This document shows, in pieces, positions 45,406 to 56,761 of a stretch of 64,000 nucleotides of DNA. How positions within the stretch are numbered: the first letter of the stretch is position 1; each line of letters begins with the position of its first letter. The stretch is taken from assembly GCA_022496205.1 (NCBI GenBank), contig WTXD01000075.1, positions 46,646 to 110,645 on the forward strand, given 5' to 3'. The position numbers and the translations under genes are program-made. This DNA is from Gloeopeniophorella convolvens (taxonomy: Eukaryota; Basidiomycota; Agaricomycetes; Russulales). The notes under the pieces are model-generated. The model did not search any database and was not told the origin of the DNA. It saw nothing but the letters and a program-made list of their open reading frames with translations.

Positions 45406-46280
45406 TTCTTGTTGATTCAGTCACGTGCCGGTTAGGCGGTTGTGGCCCACAGCTTTGTCAGCTTCTTTCGATTGTGGCCAACTTCGTCACTGTTGGGCAC
45501 CGCAGTGATCGGTCTGCTAGTGCCAAGTCTTGAAAGTGACTGAAAGCATCCCCTGACAGCCAGCTTGGGACCACCAGTACCATGGTCCACAGTTCATACG
45601 ACAGTTCTGGATCCTCTCTCTAGGGTCGCTGCAAGTGTAGTCGTTGGAAACTCCGGCGCCTCGAGCTTCACGGCGTTTCCACAACAAGTCATGCTCTCAC
45701 ACGCCGGCGATAGGGCGGTCGCGACCTCTATCAGCGCCTGTGCCAGCGCAGCGTGGGCCCTCAGTAACATCTGCATTCAGGCATTGTCCACATTGTCTGC
45801 GTCGCGTGGCAAGTGACTGGCCTGTCACCTTAGTCTCGTAAGTGGGTTCCAGGTCCTCTCAGTTTTACCTACTGACGTGTTCTGCTCTCATTTGTTCATC
45901 AGCCACTATCTACGTTTCAAGGCAGGATTTAGGGGGTCGCAGATAGCATCAGTCGACTTGTGCAGACTTGCGCAGGGCCTCGGGTCCTGTCAGGCACGGT
46001 GGCTCCGGGTTAGGGAACTTCGACCAAGAAGACGACAGCGTACGGCAGCGCTCGGGATCACACGATACGGGAGTTAGCGCTGAACAATGGCGACGAGCGC
46101 TGATTGCGCCTGTCATATACGTGTGGTCCATCAATGGATCACCGGCACCGCCGAGTGTCAACGCGTGTATCTGGCTTTGTCGTCCTAGCGCCTTTTCCCG
46201 TCAATCTTGCAACACTGTCCACGTTTCCGCGTACTGTTGTCAGTCGTCGCAAGACTCATCGCAGCTTCAGGACACGATGG
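45406..46280. other. Region upstream of NACHT gene 2
   Basis: It begins with the right copy of the LINE target duplication (to 45417). A stretch near 45,665-45,690 (CCACAACAAGTCATGCTCT) matches 54,055-54,075 upstream of the third C2 stub, suggesting that both units carry the same 5' flank. No gene model can be made; early exons of NACHT gene 2 might lie here. Confidence 0.4.
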
Positions 46281-49200
46281 ATGACCGAACAACGCCGAGA
46301 TCGTAAGTAAAAACCGGATCTGAGACGGTTTCGAGCTCATGGCGTCCTTTCCCTCCCCCTCTACCAGTTCGAGGGCGTTGGGGTCGCAGGCATCGGGCAT
46401 AGCGTACGTTTGAATCTGGTCTCAGTGCCATGGTTGACACGATCTTCAAGCAATCCAACGATTATCACGGCGCCAGAAAGCACAGCTCAACCGCATGCCA
46501 CCCGATTCAACCTGAAGGGTGAGTGCTTGAGCCTCGGACCTATCTCCTCCGTATGCCCTGCCCCACGATTCTGAACCTCTGTTGTAGTCATTCGCGCGAA
46601 CGGCGTTACATCACTTCGATTTGACAATGGCATCAAATGGCTTCCTTCCAGCAACAACCGACGTTTCCTCGTAATTGCAACCGACGGTGTAACGACCAAC
46701 AAGACGTCGGAGGTTAAGGGCGAGGGTCAGTCAGCCATATGGGACGTGACACTTGGCGAGTTGTGAGTGTCAGCTCTCTGGCTCTCCGATCTCGAATTGT
46801 CGGCTGACAAACCCCCGCAGTCTAGTAGAATCAGGTTCAAGCCTTAGTCTGCGCCTTGTCGCGAAACGAAGGTTACACTCGGATGTCCTCATAGGAACCG
46901 TCAAGCTATCTTTCGAATCACTCTGCGCCTCCTTCTCGCGCGGTACGTTCAACGTGTCAGAGCCGTGTTTCTTCGGGGTTTACTGATCTGACTGTAGACA
47001 TACCCATTATTCCTAGTGAAGGCGTTGCCACCCGGTCAACGCGGCAAGTGACTCTGAGCTTGGAGATCGCGGTCCGAGAGGTACGTGCCTCGTTCCGAAT
47101 ACGACGTCAGCGCTCCTGACTCTGGTTGATTTTGATCCTCTTGACAGCCACCGCTACGTGTTATCCCCACAGATAGCAGCCCGCACGCAAGCTCATTCAA
47201 AGAGAGCGATCTCGAGACGCGTGCACAGATAACGTTGAGTCAGGCGGATAAGGCGACGGCATCGATGAGATTCGCTTCGAGGCCACTTTCGACATTCATG
47301 GACAGCGCGGATCAAACGCCGGAACAGCTGAGTCAGGCAGGCGACCTGTACAGTACGTGGGAGACGGCGGTCAGCAAGCTGAAGCTGGTTGTGGATGTCA
47401 CCGAAAAGATAGCAGAGGTATCTTCGAGCTCGCGCTTCACACATAAGCAGATCGGCTAACGCCCGTCGACCAGATTCATCCTTACGCAAAGATGGCATGG
47501 AGTATCCTATGCTTTATCCCAAAGGTGCATCTGCTGTTCTCACGAGGGGTCACAAAATACAATGCCTGACATTACTTGAACATCCAGACGTTCTTGTCCC
47601 AAGTCAAACGCGATGCCAATATCTTGACATTACTTCGAGCCATCCGCGACTCGTTTGATCTCCTGGAAGAGGCAAGCTTTCTAGGAGCTACTATGCCACG
47701 ATCCAAACAGGCTCGAATCCTCAAGGATATGCTACGACACGTCTGTGACTGTGGAGATTTTATTCAGACATACGCCCAGAACACAGAATTCTGTACGTCT
47801 CATCTGTTGGCCACCCGGCTCTCCATTGACTCGCACTCTGCAGGGAGGCGATTATGGAAGAGCACGGGTCGCGGCGTTGACGGTCGAATCCGCGATTACT
47901 GCGCAAAGCTTGAAGATATGCGAGCGGACTTACTACGGCACGCTACCATAGTCACCGAGAGAGCTGCCTTGACAATCGAGGCTCGCATGGGGGGCATGTC
48001 GGCCCGAATCGATCAAGCATCCACTCGACTTGACGGGATTTCTCGTCAACTGGAAAGTGTTCTGAGCATGACAGCTGATGCAGGTACATGGTTCTGAAGG
48101 ACAGCGTGGATATGGGACTTACAGGCTTGTCCTTGGGCAGGTGTCAACGCTCTGATTCGCGAAATACCATATCCATCAGGTGCATCCTTCCTCAGCGACA
48201 AGGGATGCCTCCCCGGCACCCGGACTGCATTCTTGGATCACATCACCGACTGGGTGAACAGCCCCGACTCGACACGCGGACTGGTGCTATTTGGGCAAGC
48301 AGGGACGGGCAAGTCATCAATCGCACACGAGGTTGCGCGTCGCTTTCGTGAAATGCGCCGTCTTACGTCGTCGTTCGTCTTTCTACGCGGAGAACAACCC
48401 AATCGGGAATCGCACCTCCTTTTCACCGGTCTCGCACGCGATCTTTCGGACCGTTACCCTACCTTTCGATCCTGTTTGGGGAGGACGGTCGAGGACGATA
48501 CTTTCAGTCGCCGCGGCACGAAAGACCTTTCCATAATATTCGAATCCCTGCTGTTACAGCCCCTCGCGGACGCAGCCCTCGTCGGCCCTATTGTCGTTGT
48601 CATTGACGCCCTGGATGAAGCACAGGGCGTGACCGGTCGAAATGGGCTACATATGTTCCTCGCGGACCACATCCGCGAACTCCCTTCAAACTTTCGCATC
48701 CTCATCACCTCGAGACCGGAGTACGACATCGAGCGTGCCTTTCGCACTGCCGAGTCGATGAGCGTCATACGGATGGATGATCCAGCGCTATCTGTTGCCT
48801 CTGAGGAGGACATTCGCGCCTACTTCGAAGCCAATCTTTCCCCTGGTCTCTATCACGAACACGGCGAGGATTTCGCAAGGAGGGCGGAGGGACTATTCCA
48901 GTGGGCCGCCGCGGCTTGTCAGTACATTCAAGAACCACCCAGCGGGCTTACGGAAGAAGATCTCGTGCATCGCCTCTTGAAACCTGCCCCAAGTCACCAG
49001 CGAAATCATCCTCTGGACGCCTTATACAATACGATCCTCGAATCGTACTTCGACCTCACCGATCCTCACGTTCAACGAAGATACAGATCAGTCATAGGTC
49101 AACTGTTCTCCGCGTTCGAACCATTGTCCAGCCTTTCGCTAACCGATTTGCGGCGTTACTCCCACCCCGACGACGCTGATCATCCCAATTCTGTCTCCGC

Positions 49201-52183
49201 CATTGTTCGCAACCTCGGCTCGCTTCTGAGCAATGTCACCCCTGCCGACTCTGGCCGGCCCATAACCCCACTTCATACATCATTCCGTGATTTTCTCACT
49301 TCAAAGGAGAGGGCGGGGAGGTTTTGGATAGACGTCGCCGCTTCTCATCGCCAGATGACGTACTGCTGCCTCGGCCTCCTGATTGACAAAGTCCACTTCA
49401 ACATCTGCCACCTTGTATCGTCGTATCAGAAGAACTCGGATATCCCTAACATCCACTCCCTCGTAGCCCAGTATATCTCTCGCGCCCTATCCTACGCCAG
49501 TCGCTTCTGGGGCGATCACTTGCGACACGTGCCGTTCCATCCTGATTTGGTCAAGAAACTCCAGGCGCTGTTGCTGACGAAGTTCCCATTTTGGCTCGAA
49601 TCTCTCAGCCTCCTCGGCTGCGTCGATATTGCTTTGCAAGCATTGTCAACGTTGAAAGCATGGCTGGCCGCCGGGCGAAGTGTGAGTATCTCACGTTGCT
49701 CTTCCCTGTGCTAATTCTCACGAGGAGCGATCCGATAGAACCCTGTTGCGGAAGTAGGCACGCTTTCGGCATTTGTCGATGATGCACTCGCGTTCGCGCG
49801 GTACTTCGCCATGCCCATGTCCCAGAGCGCCCCCCACATCTACCTGTCTGCACTCCCATTTTCCCCAGCGTCATCACTTGTACTCAGGAATTATGCCAAG
49901 ATATTTCCGAACGCGATAGTGCTGGAACGGGGGAGGCTAGCCCATTGGCCTCAGGAAACAGTCGTTGGGGTGGGCGCAATGTGCCTTTCCGTCGTGTTCT
50001 CTCCGGACGGCGCACGAGTTGCTTCCGGCCTAGCTGACGGGACGGTCCGCGTCTTCAATTCCTCAACGGTTCAGGCAGTCCTCAACCCACTCGTTGGGCA
50101 TACAGGTCCAGTCTGGTCTGTCGCGTTCTCTCCGGATGGCCGTCAGATCGTCTCGGGCTCGCGTGATGGCACCATCCGAGTGTGGGATGCTGCAACAGGG
50201 AAGACAGTCTTAAAGCCATTCACGCGACACACAGATTGGGTCAACACTGTTGCGCTGTCACCGGATAGTCGACACGTCGCCTCGGGGTCACGTGATTGGA
50301 CAATCTGCGTCTGGGATGTCTCTACAGGGAAGATGGTCATGGAGCCATTGAAGGGACACACAGGCCCCGTCAATTCCGTCGCGTTCTCTCCGGATGGCCT
50401 CAAGATCGTCTCGGGCTCGGCTGACAAGACCATCCGTGTCTGGAGCGCGACAAGCGGAGAGCCGGTCGTAGGGCCCCTCGAGGGACACACTGACATTGTC
50501 AACTCTGTCACGTTCTCCTCAGATGGAAAACAGATCGTCTCTGGCTCAAAGGATCGCACGATTCGCATCTGGGATGCGACAACAGGAAGCTCAGTCGCAG
50601 CGCCACGCGGAGGACATACCGGCGGCATTAACTCTGTCGTTGTCTCTCGAGACGGCCAACATATTGTCTCGTGTTCAGTTGATTCGACAATTCGCGTATG
50701 GAACGCCACCACCAGATCGCCGGTCGGAGAACGACTGACTGGTCATGCGGGCTCCACGAGATCCGTTGCAATCTCCCCAGATGGTCTGCATATCGCCTCT
50801 GGCTCAGAGGACAAGACAATGCGCATCTGGGATACGTTCTCAACGCGAGAAGTCGATTCTCTGATGCAGAGAGCTGTAAACCAAGACCTCCACATTCCAC
50901 TCGCGCAGGATACTATCCTGCGCACCACCTCGGGCCTCGAGGGTCACACAGTCGACGCTTTGGATGGTGCTGAGGCAAAGGCGGGTTCTGGACCACTCGG
51001 AGGGCACCTGGACGCCGTTTGGTCAGTCGCGTTCTCACCGAATGGCCGCCTTGTCGCCTCGGGGTCGAACGATCGCACGATCCGCATGTGGGATGTCGCG
51101 ACGGGCCAGGCAGTGGGAGAGCCTCTCACAGGACATACAAGTCGAGTTAGCTCAGTCGTCTTCTCTCCGGACGGCCGACGCGTTGCTTCCGCCTCACGTG
51201 ACCGGACGATCCGCGTCTGGGACGTCACGACAGGCCAGGTAGTCGTTGGGCCCCTCGAGGGACATCAAGATGATGTCGCTTCTATCGCGTTCTCCCCCGA
51301 TGGCCAGCGGATCGCCTCGGGTTCCGTTGACAAGACGGTCCTTGTTTGGGATGCCGCGACGGGAAAGGCAGTGACGAAGCCATTCGCAGGTCACACAGGA
51401 AGCGTCCGGTCCGTCGCGTTCTCGCCAAACGGCCAATATGTTGCCTCGGGCTCGCAGGATCATACGATCCGGGTGTGGGATGCCACGACAGGACAAGAAA
51501 CTGCAGGACCATCTATGGAACATGCAGGTCCAGTTTTCTCTGTCACATTCTCTCCCGATGGCCGATACGTTGCCTCGGCCTCGTACGATCACTCGATCTG
51601 CATCTGGGATGCCGCACTAGGACAGCCAGCTACGGATCCCTTCAAGCTCGTCGATGCGCTTCCCTTTTCTGTTGCATTCTCACCGGATGGTCATCACATC
51701 GCCTCGGGCTGGATAGATGGTGCAATTCGCATCTTGAACGCCAGAACAGGGCGCGCAGTCTCTGACCCGCTCATAGGACACGTAGGCATGGTCGCGTCTG
51801 TCGCCTACTCTCCCGAGGGCCAACACATCATTTCGGGCTCCCTCGACGCCTCAGTCCGGTTGTGGACCATATCAGCGACCGATGCATCCGCGACAGGTGC
51901 TCCCAGCTTGGACAATTCCTACGCCAGCCACCACAACGGCGGTAACCCAGTCCCCGTAGACTTTCGGATGAATGGAGGGTACGCGATTGACGATGACGGG
52001 TGGATTCGAGGTTCCGGCGGTGAGTTTGTAGTCTGGATCCCTGAGCCACACCGCGTTAGCCTCCCCCGACCGAATAACGTCTGGGTCAGAGCGAAACAAG
52101 AGACCGTTTTAGATAGCAGTCGGTTTGTTCATGGATCACGATGGACGATGTGCTTTGAGAATGACCACAGCGCTGTCTCGTAG
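46281..52183 (+). CDS. C2-NACHT-WD40 (STAND, NLR-like) gene 2, apparently intact
   Basis: Supported exons: one ending at 46518 (start unclear; ATGs at 46277 and 46281 are candidates), 46588-46762, 46821-46942, 46998-47080, 47148-47417, 47474-47524, 47588-47792, 47844-48083, 48141-49681, 49739-52183. Phase is kept throughout from 46588. Order: C2-like beta domain (LRLVAKRRLHSDVLIGTV), helical linker (KQARILKDMLRHVCDCGDF), NACHT (Walker A GQAGTGKSSIAHE, Walker B IVVVIDALDE, sensor-like SRPEYD), helical region to ISRALSYASRFW, then 14 WD40 repeats (SVxFSPDGxxxxSGS...IRVWD) and a C-terminal GWIRGSGGEFVVWIPEPH. Basidiomycete NLR-like genes of this type are linked to self/non-self recognition; the ligand is unknown. 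No stop or frameshift was seen in the nine downstream exons. Confidence 0.88.
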
Positions 52184-54423
52184 ATGTATGCCTCCCTTGT
52201 TGTTGCGTCACTCGCCGTACGGTACCCGCATTGCGTACTCATGTAAATAAAACTGATTGCATAGTTGCTCAGATCCGCACCGAATCTCGTGTTCGCGAGT
52301 AGCCCCTACTGAGGCCACAGTTGGCTGAATACAGGCAAAACACTCATCAGCCTGCCCGTGGAATGTCTATTACACACACCATGCCCTAACAACAGTATGA
52401 AATCCCTTGTTCTGGTGAATATCGCGACTTCCCAAGTTCGATGTCGGGCGAAAGCAATTTGGCGGTACGGTACATTTAGATCACATACAACAAAGGTGCA
52501 ATAGATTCCTATTCGGAGGGACGGACCATATCGAGAGCGTTTATATGTCGATGCAACTCCGAGCGACATTTGCGATACGGGATGAAAGCAATTAGGCGAC
52601 CTGCGATATCAGGGGAACCTTTTGTACTGAGCAGTACACCATCTCCGTCTCGCCAGCGCTTATCCAATGTCATCCGCGCGGCCGTCAAATGCTGGGGACG
52701 CAGGGGGCGCGGGCACCTCGAGCTCGAGAACCGCAAGTTTCCAGGAGATTTTCTGCGTAATACCGTTCCCTTGGAGAGTATAGCATGGACATACACGACG
52801 TCATGGAACACCCAGTGCGCCCATGGAGAAAATCGTCTCCCGGAAGGACAGGCGCTGGCGAGGCGCCACGTGTGCTTCCGCGTGCTTCACTGCATGTCGA
52901 ATCCGTCTCGATGCGATTGGGGTAGAGCGGGCAGTCATAGGCTGTGGATGCGTGGCGAAGGTAAGAGGGAGGCGAGGAGGTGACAGAGCGATGCGCTTCC
53001 AGTAGGCCAGATACGCTTGATTTCGGAAGTATGATGAAATGGGTGTAGCGTGCAGGTTGAGTGAAAAGGCGAGCATAGAACGTGAACAGGAAAGAGCGCA
53101 CCGACGATAGCCCTACGATCTCACCAGTTCCGACACGGCCTCCTCTCTGTCGTTGTTTCGGCACTGAAAGCGTCGAGAGAAGCATGCGGCATCCTCACGA
53201 CATTGATCGTACCCCCTTGGAGCAGACCTTACTAACGGAGGAGCGTCTCTCTATTACAGGAGTTCATACATGCTTGAGCGTGCCTTTGATGCCAATACTG
53301 CTGGCAAGAGCCGTGACCTGAGGTCAGGAGCGTAGGGGCCGTGCGAGTGTTCGGGAGCATACCTCTGGACAAGTACCCTGAGGTAGAGGTCAAACGTCGT
53401 AGTAGATCGAAGAGCTCGATGACTTCGCTCGCGTAGTGATGCGGGTAGAGTCGGTGGAACGATGATGGAGGATAACGCGCTGGCAGAGCCGGGTCCATAG
53501 CCGAAACCCACAGAGCGGCACGAGCGTTGCGAGAATATTGGGGTTACGACGGTGCAGCTGGACATGAAAAGGGTAGCCGACTCTGGTATCGGTTAGAGAA
53601 TGCTGAATAACTCGCACCATTGACATGGCCAATGGCCACGGGCGAGGACGCGCGCACGTACGAGGGTTGACGTAATCGGGCGTCTGTTGGGAGACTAAGT
53701 CGACGAGGCTCTGGGTTCGGTTCTGCGGTTCGCGAATTCATTCCTCTCGATAATTGATGGGCTCCTTGCCGTCGCCGAGGGTCCAACTCAGTTGTGCGTG
53801 TGCGTGTGACAGAGGAACTTGCTGGAAGCGAAGTCGACTGGAGTCGACGGGGGATTGGAGGCTCTGGGTTCGATTCCAGGCCCACTTATTTATCTCTCTA
53901 GATAATCGACGCACTGCCAGTGACCGCGACTCACGCGCGTGGCCTTCAATTGCGGGTTTTATTTGGTTGCCATCGTCGTCGTCAACAGCCATGGGCGCCG
54001 TGCGCCGGCAGGCAAGCAGCGACCACCTCGAATCATTTTGGCGCTTCGCGGAATCTCCGCAACAAGTCATGCTCTTCCACACACTGCAAAGGCGATGTAT
54101 CAGCTGTCTAAACACGTTGCGGCGCCTAGTATCCCGTGGTCCGAGTCGACTACCGTTGATTCTCAACTCTCAACTCTGCAATCCTCAGTAGCAATCGGTA
54201 CTGTAACTCAACCCCCGCGTCGTCTGTATTCACACAAGAAGGCATGGTGAGCACATTGGCGCCGTAAGCAGAACCTGTAGCCTGCCGTGGCGCTGTTACT
54301 CATCTATTGCGTGTTACACGTATTTGCTCATCAGCCCAGGACAAACCATCTCCCAAAGCTTAAGACCAGCGTACGTTGAGAACATTCAAACCTGAATGTG
54401 TGATCGAAACGCCATACTTTCAG
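52184..54423. other. Region between NACHT gene 2 and the third C2 stub
   Basis: About 2.2 kb. Minus-strand frames of 100-166 codons (52.5-53.9 kb) show no recognised domain. A roughly 120-bp segment is imperfectly repeated at about 53,700-53,760 and 53,820-53,905 (shared GAGGCTCTGGGTTCG followed by an ATCTCTC..ATAAT block). Near 54,060 lies the element shared with the 5' flank of NACHT gene 2. Confidence 0.4.
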
Positions 54424-54666
54424 CGCCCAGACCGGCGATCCGCCTGAAAGCCCGCCCCACCGTGCCCACCTCCGGCTGAGCAGTGAGCTCCCTATCTTGC
54501 TCCCCCGCATTTGGGAACACTGAACACATCTACTTGCCCAGTCATACATGCCGACGGCATTCACGTCACGGGGCTCCTTGACAGATTTGCAAAGCGTCAA
54601 CGCTTCTATGTGACTGCAACAGACGGGATCACCACCGAGACGACCAAAGCTATCAGGAGGGAGAAG
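54424..54666 (+). pseudogene. C2-domain stub of a third C2-NACHT-WD40 copy
   Basis: Two exon-like pieces (54424-54482 and 54542-54666) match the first C2 exons of NACHT genes 1 and 2, with the same intron position and phase: HLRLS, then HADGIHVTGL..RQRFYVTATDGITTETT. The second piece stops abruptly at the first base of the 5' LTR (54667), in the place where the paralogues continue to WDVxLGEL. No continuation of the C2 domain or a NACHT domain is found after the 3' LTR. Confidence 0.75.
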
Positions 54667-55186
54667 TGTTACGGCTCTACGTACTGCCCTACTATTTTTC
54701 TTACTCTTTCCTTTTTCGTACGGTACGCGCCTCGTTCTCGCGCTGCGCCGCTCGTCTCGTCTCCTCGTTCTCTTGCGCCGCATCGCCTCTCTGACTCCTC
54801 GCGCCTCGTTTACGACTACTAGGATCCCTGTCTTCGTCTTATGCAAACCCTTCTGTACGATATAGCTGTGCCACGTCGAGTATTTAAGGACTAGCTCATT
54901 CGCTCTGTAACTACAAGCTTGTCCTCCTGTATTCTCCAGTACAGTAGCTACAGCGCGAATCCGAGTCCCTTCTCCTCTCTATCCTCAGTCCGAGCGACCC
55001 GATTGGTCGCCCATCGTCACCACGTCCCAGCCGATCGACGAGGATCCACGCGGATCCACAAGCCTGACTCCAACAGAACCCTTCGTCGCAGCGAGTCCCG
55101 ACTGGGAGCCCCGACGCGAACCCGAACCGTCCGTGCCCAGCGACGACGATTCAACACCCGAACCCGAGTCGCGCATGAACGTTACA
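54667..55186 (+). repeat. 5' LTR (520 bp)
   Basis: Starts TGTTACGGCTCTACG and ends GAACGTTACA (TG...CA). It matches 61726-62245. A TATTTAA element at 54881-54887 is the likely promoter. The sequence beyond GTTACA diverges between the two copies, which fixes the boundary. Confidence 0.93.
54881..54887 (+). promoter_or_regulatory. TATA-like element of the 5' LTR
   Basis: TATTTAA in the context CGAGTATTTAAGGACTAG, conserved in the 3' LTR at 61940-61946. Confidence 0.5.
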
Positions 55187-56761
55187 CTAGGACAAGCTTT
55201 CTTAGCTCTCACCCCGGGACGAAACGAACCCCTTGATCAGCAGCCGCTGCCGTTTGCTCAGCTAGAGCAACCTATCGAAGTTCGAGGAACCGAACAACAC
55301 TGGAACCGACGTCTCGGTCACTACAAAACATTCTCTGAATCTGGGCGCCCCCACCGAACCTACTTGCGGCCGGACTACACTTGGGTGTATCTCCACCTCG
55401 ACGAACGTACTCTTACGTTCTCAATCACTGACGAACATCTCGCAGAAGTACCGTATCCGGAACACATTCACCAGTACTTTTAAGAAGTTGCACAAGCATC
55501 GCAACTAACCGAACAACTCGCACCTGGCCGAATCATCGACCAAATTCAACAAGAAGACGAATATCACGTCGAGACGCGTCGCGAAGCTGAAACCGAATCA
55601 GTAATCGAATCAGTTGCCGCTATTCACCTCAACAGCATGTCGGTCAACGTAACCAACACAACCCCAGCCCCAACTTGCACTTCCAATGGCAAACTAGCCG
55701 GTGAAGCTCCCATCCTGTTCAATGGGAAATCCGAATTCTATCGCGCCTTCATGCGCCAATTCGAGCTACTCTGTCAGCTCAACTCAGGAGTCGACCTCGT
55801 CGACCAACCAATGAAGCGAGTCACGCTCGCTCTCACGTACTTCAGGGGCCCTATCATCGAAGACTGGGTTGTAGAGAAACTCGCCTGGCTTGCCAAATTC
55901 AGGGCACAGAAAGCAACCGACCCAGCGGAACCACCGGCCATGCCAGACGAAGCATGGGACAAATTCAAGGAAATGGCGGACGAGAAATTCCTCGATCGCG
56001 CATCGGCTACCCGTACCCGCACCATCCTCAAAGTCATGGGATGGATCCCCAGAGCCGAAAGCTTCGACTCCTATGTGGGACGCTTCAGGACCACAGCGCG
56101 CCGCGCCGAATACAACCTCAACAATGTCGAACTCATTCGCATCTTCCTACAAGGACTTCCAGAGGCCCTGGTTATCCGCGTTGTCGAACAAGCCGATGAT
56201 CCTTTCGGCCATAACAATGCCAAGCCCAAGTGGAAGTTCGACGAATGGACCAAGGAACTGTCCAAACAGCAAGATCACCGCGCCGAGATCAACGATATCT
56301 TCAGAAAGGAAGATCGACCGCTTCAGCCACGCTTCCAACCCCGCCCAAACAACGGGAATCAAGGAGGCTATAGACCACGACCCCGCAACGATGACGTAGT
56401 ACCAATGGACGTCGATTCGATCCAAACCGATACGATCAATACCAACCCAAGGCAAACCGAACAAAGAGGTCCACGTCTATCTGAAGAAGAACGGCAAAGG
56501 TACTTCACCGAAGGACGCTGCTTCAAGTGTGGAAATCGAGGCCATATGTCCAGGGCTTGCCCCAAGACACAAGGACGTCCTGCAACGGCTCGCAAAATTG
56601 CGACCAAGGACGAGGCCAAACCACCATACTACGACCAACGTCAACATACTCCTACCCTGGCCGAATTCGTGGCATACATAAACAAAGCTTCTATCGAAGA
56701 TAAAGAAGCATTCTGCAAGGTCCTCTATGACGACTCGGAACTCAAAGGAGAGGATTTTTGA
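55175..56761 (+). pseudogene. gag of the chromovirus, with an internal stop
   Basis: The only in-frame ATG before the body of gag is 55175, inside the last 12 bases of the 5' LTR; the frame is then open to TAA 55481-55483 and continues in the same frame beyond it to TGA 56759-56761. The second part starts near MSVNVTN (55637) and holds the retrotransposon capsid region (LFNGKSEFYRAFMRQFELLC) and one zinc knuckle CFKCGNRGHMSRAC (CX2CX4HX4C), which binds RNA. The 3' LTR has ACG at the place of the ATG. The pol frame opens at 56758, overlapping the gag stop at a GGATTTTTGA run. Confidence 0.88.

Noticed and set aside
53820..53890. tRNA-like B box (GGTTCGATTCC)
   Set aside because: The sequence before it cannot form a D-arm or A box, the T-stem does not pair in canonical form, and there is no matching acceptor stem.
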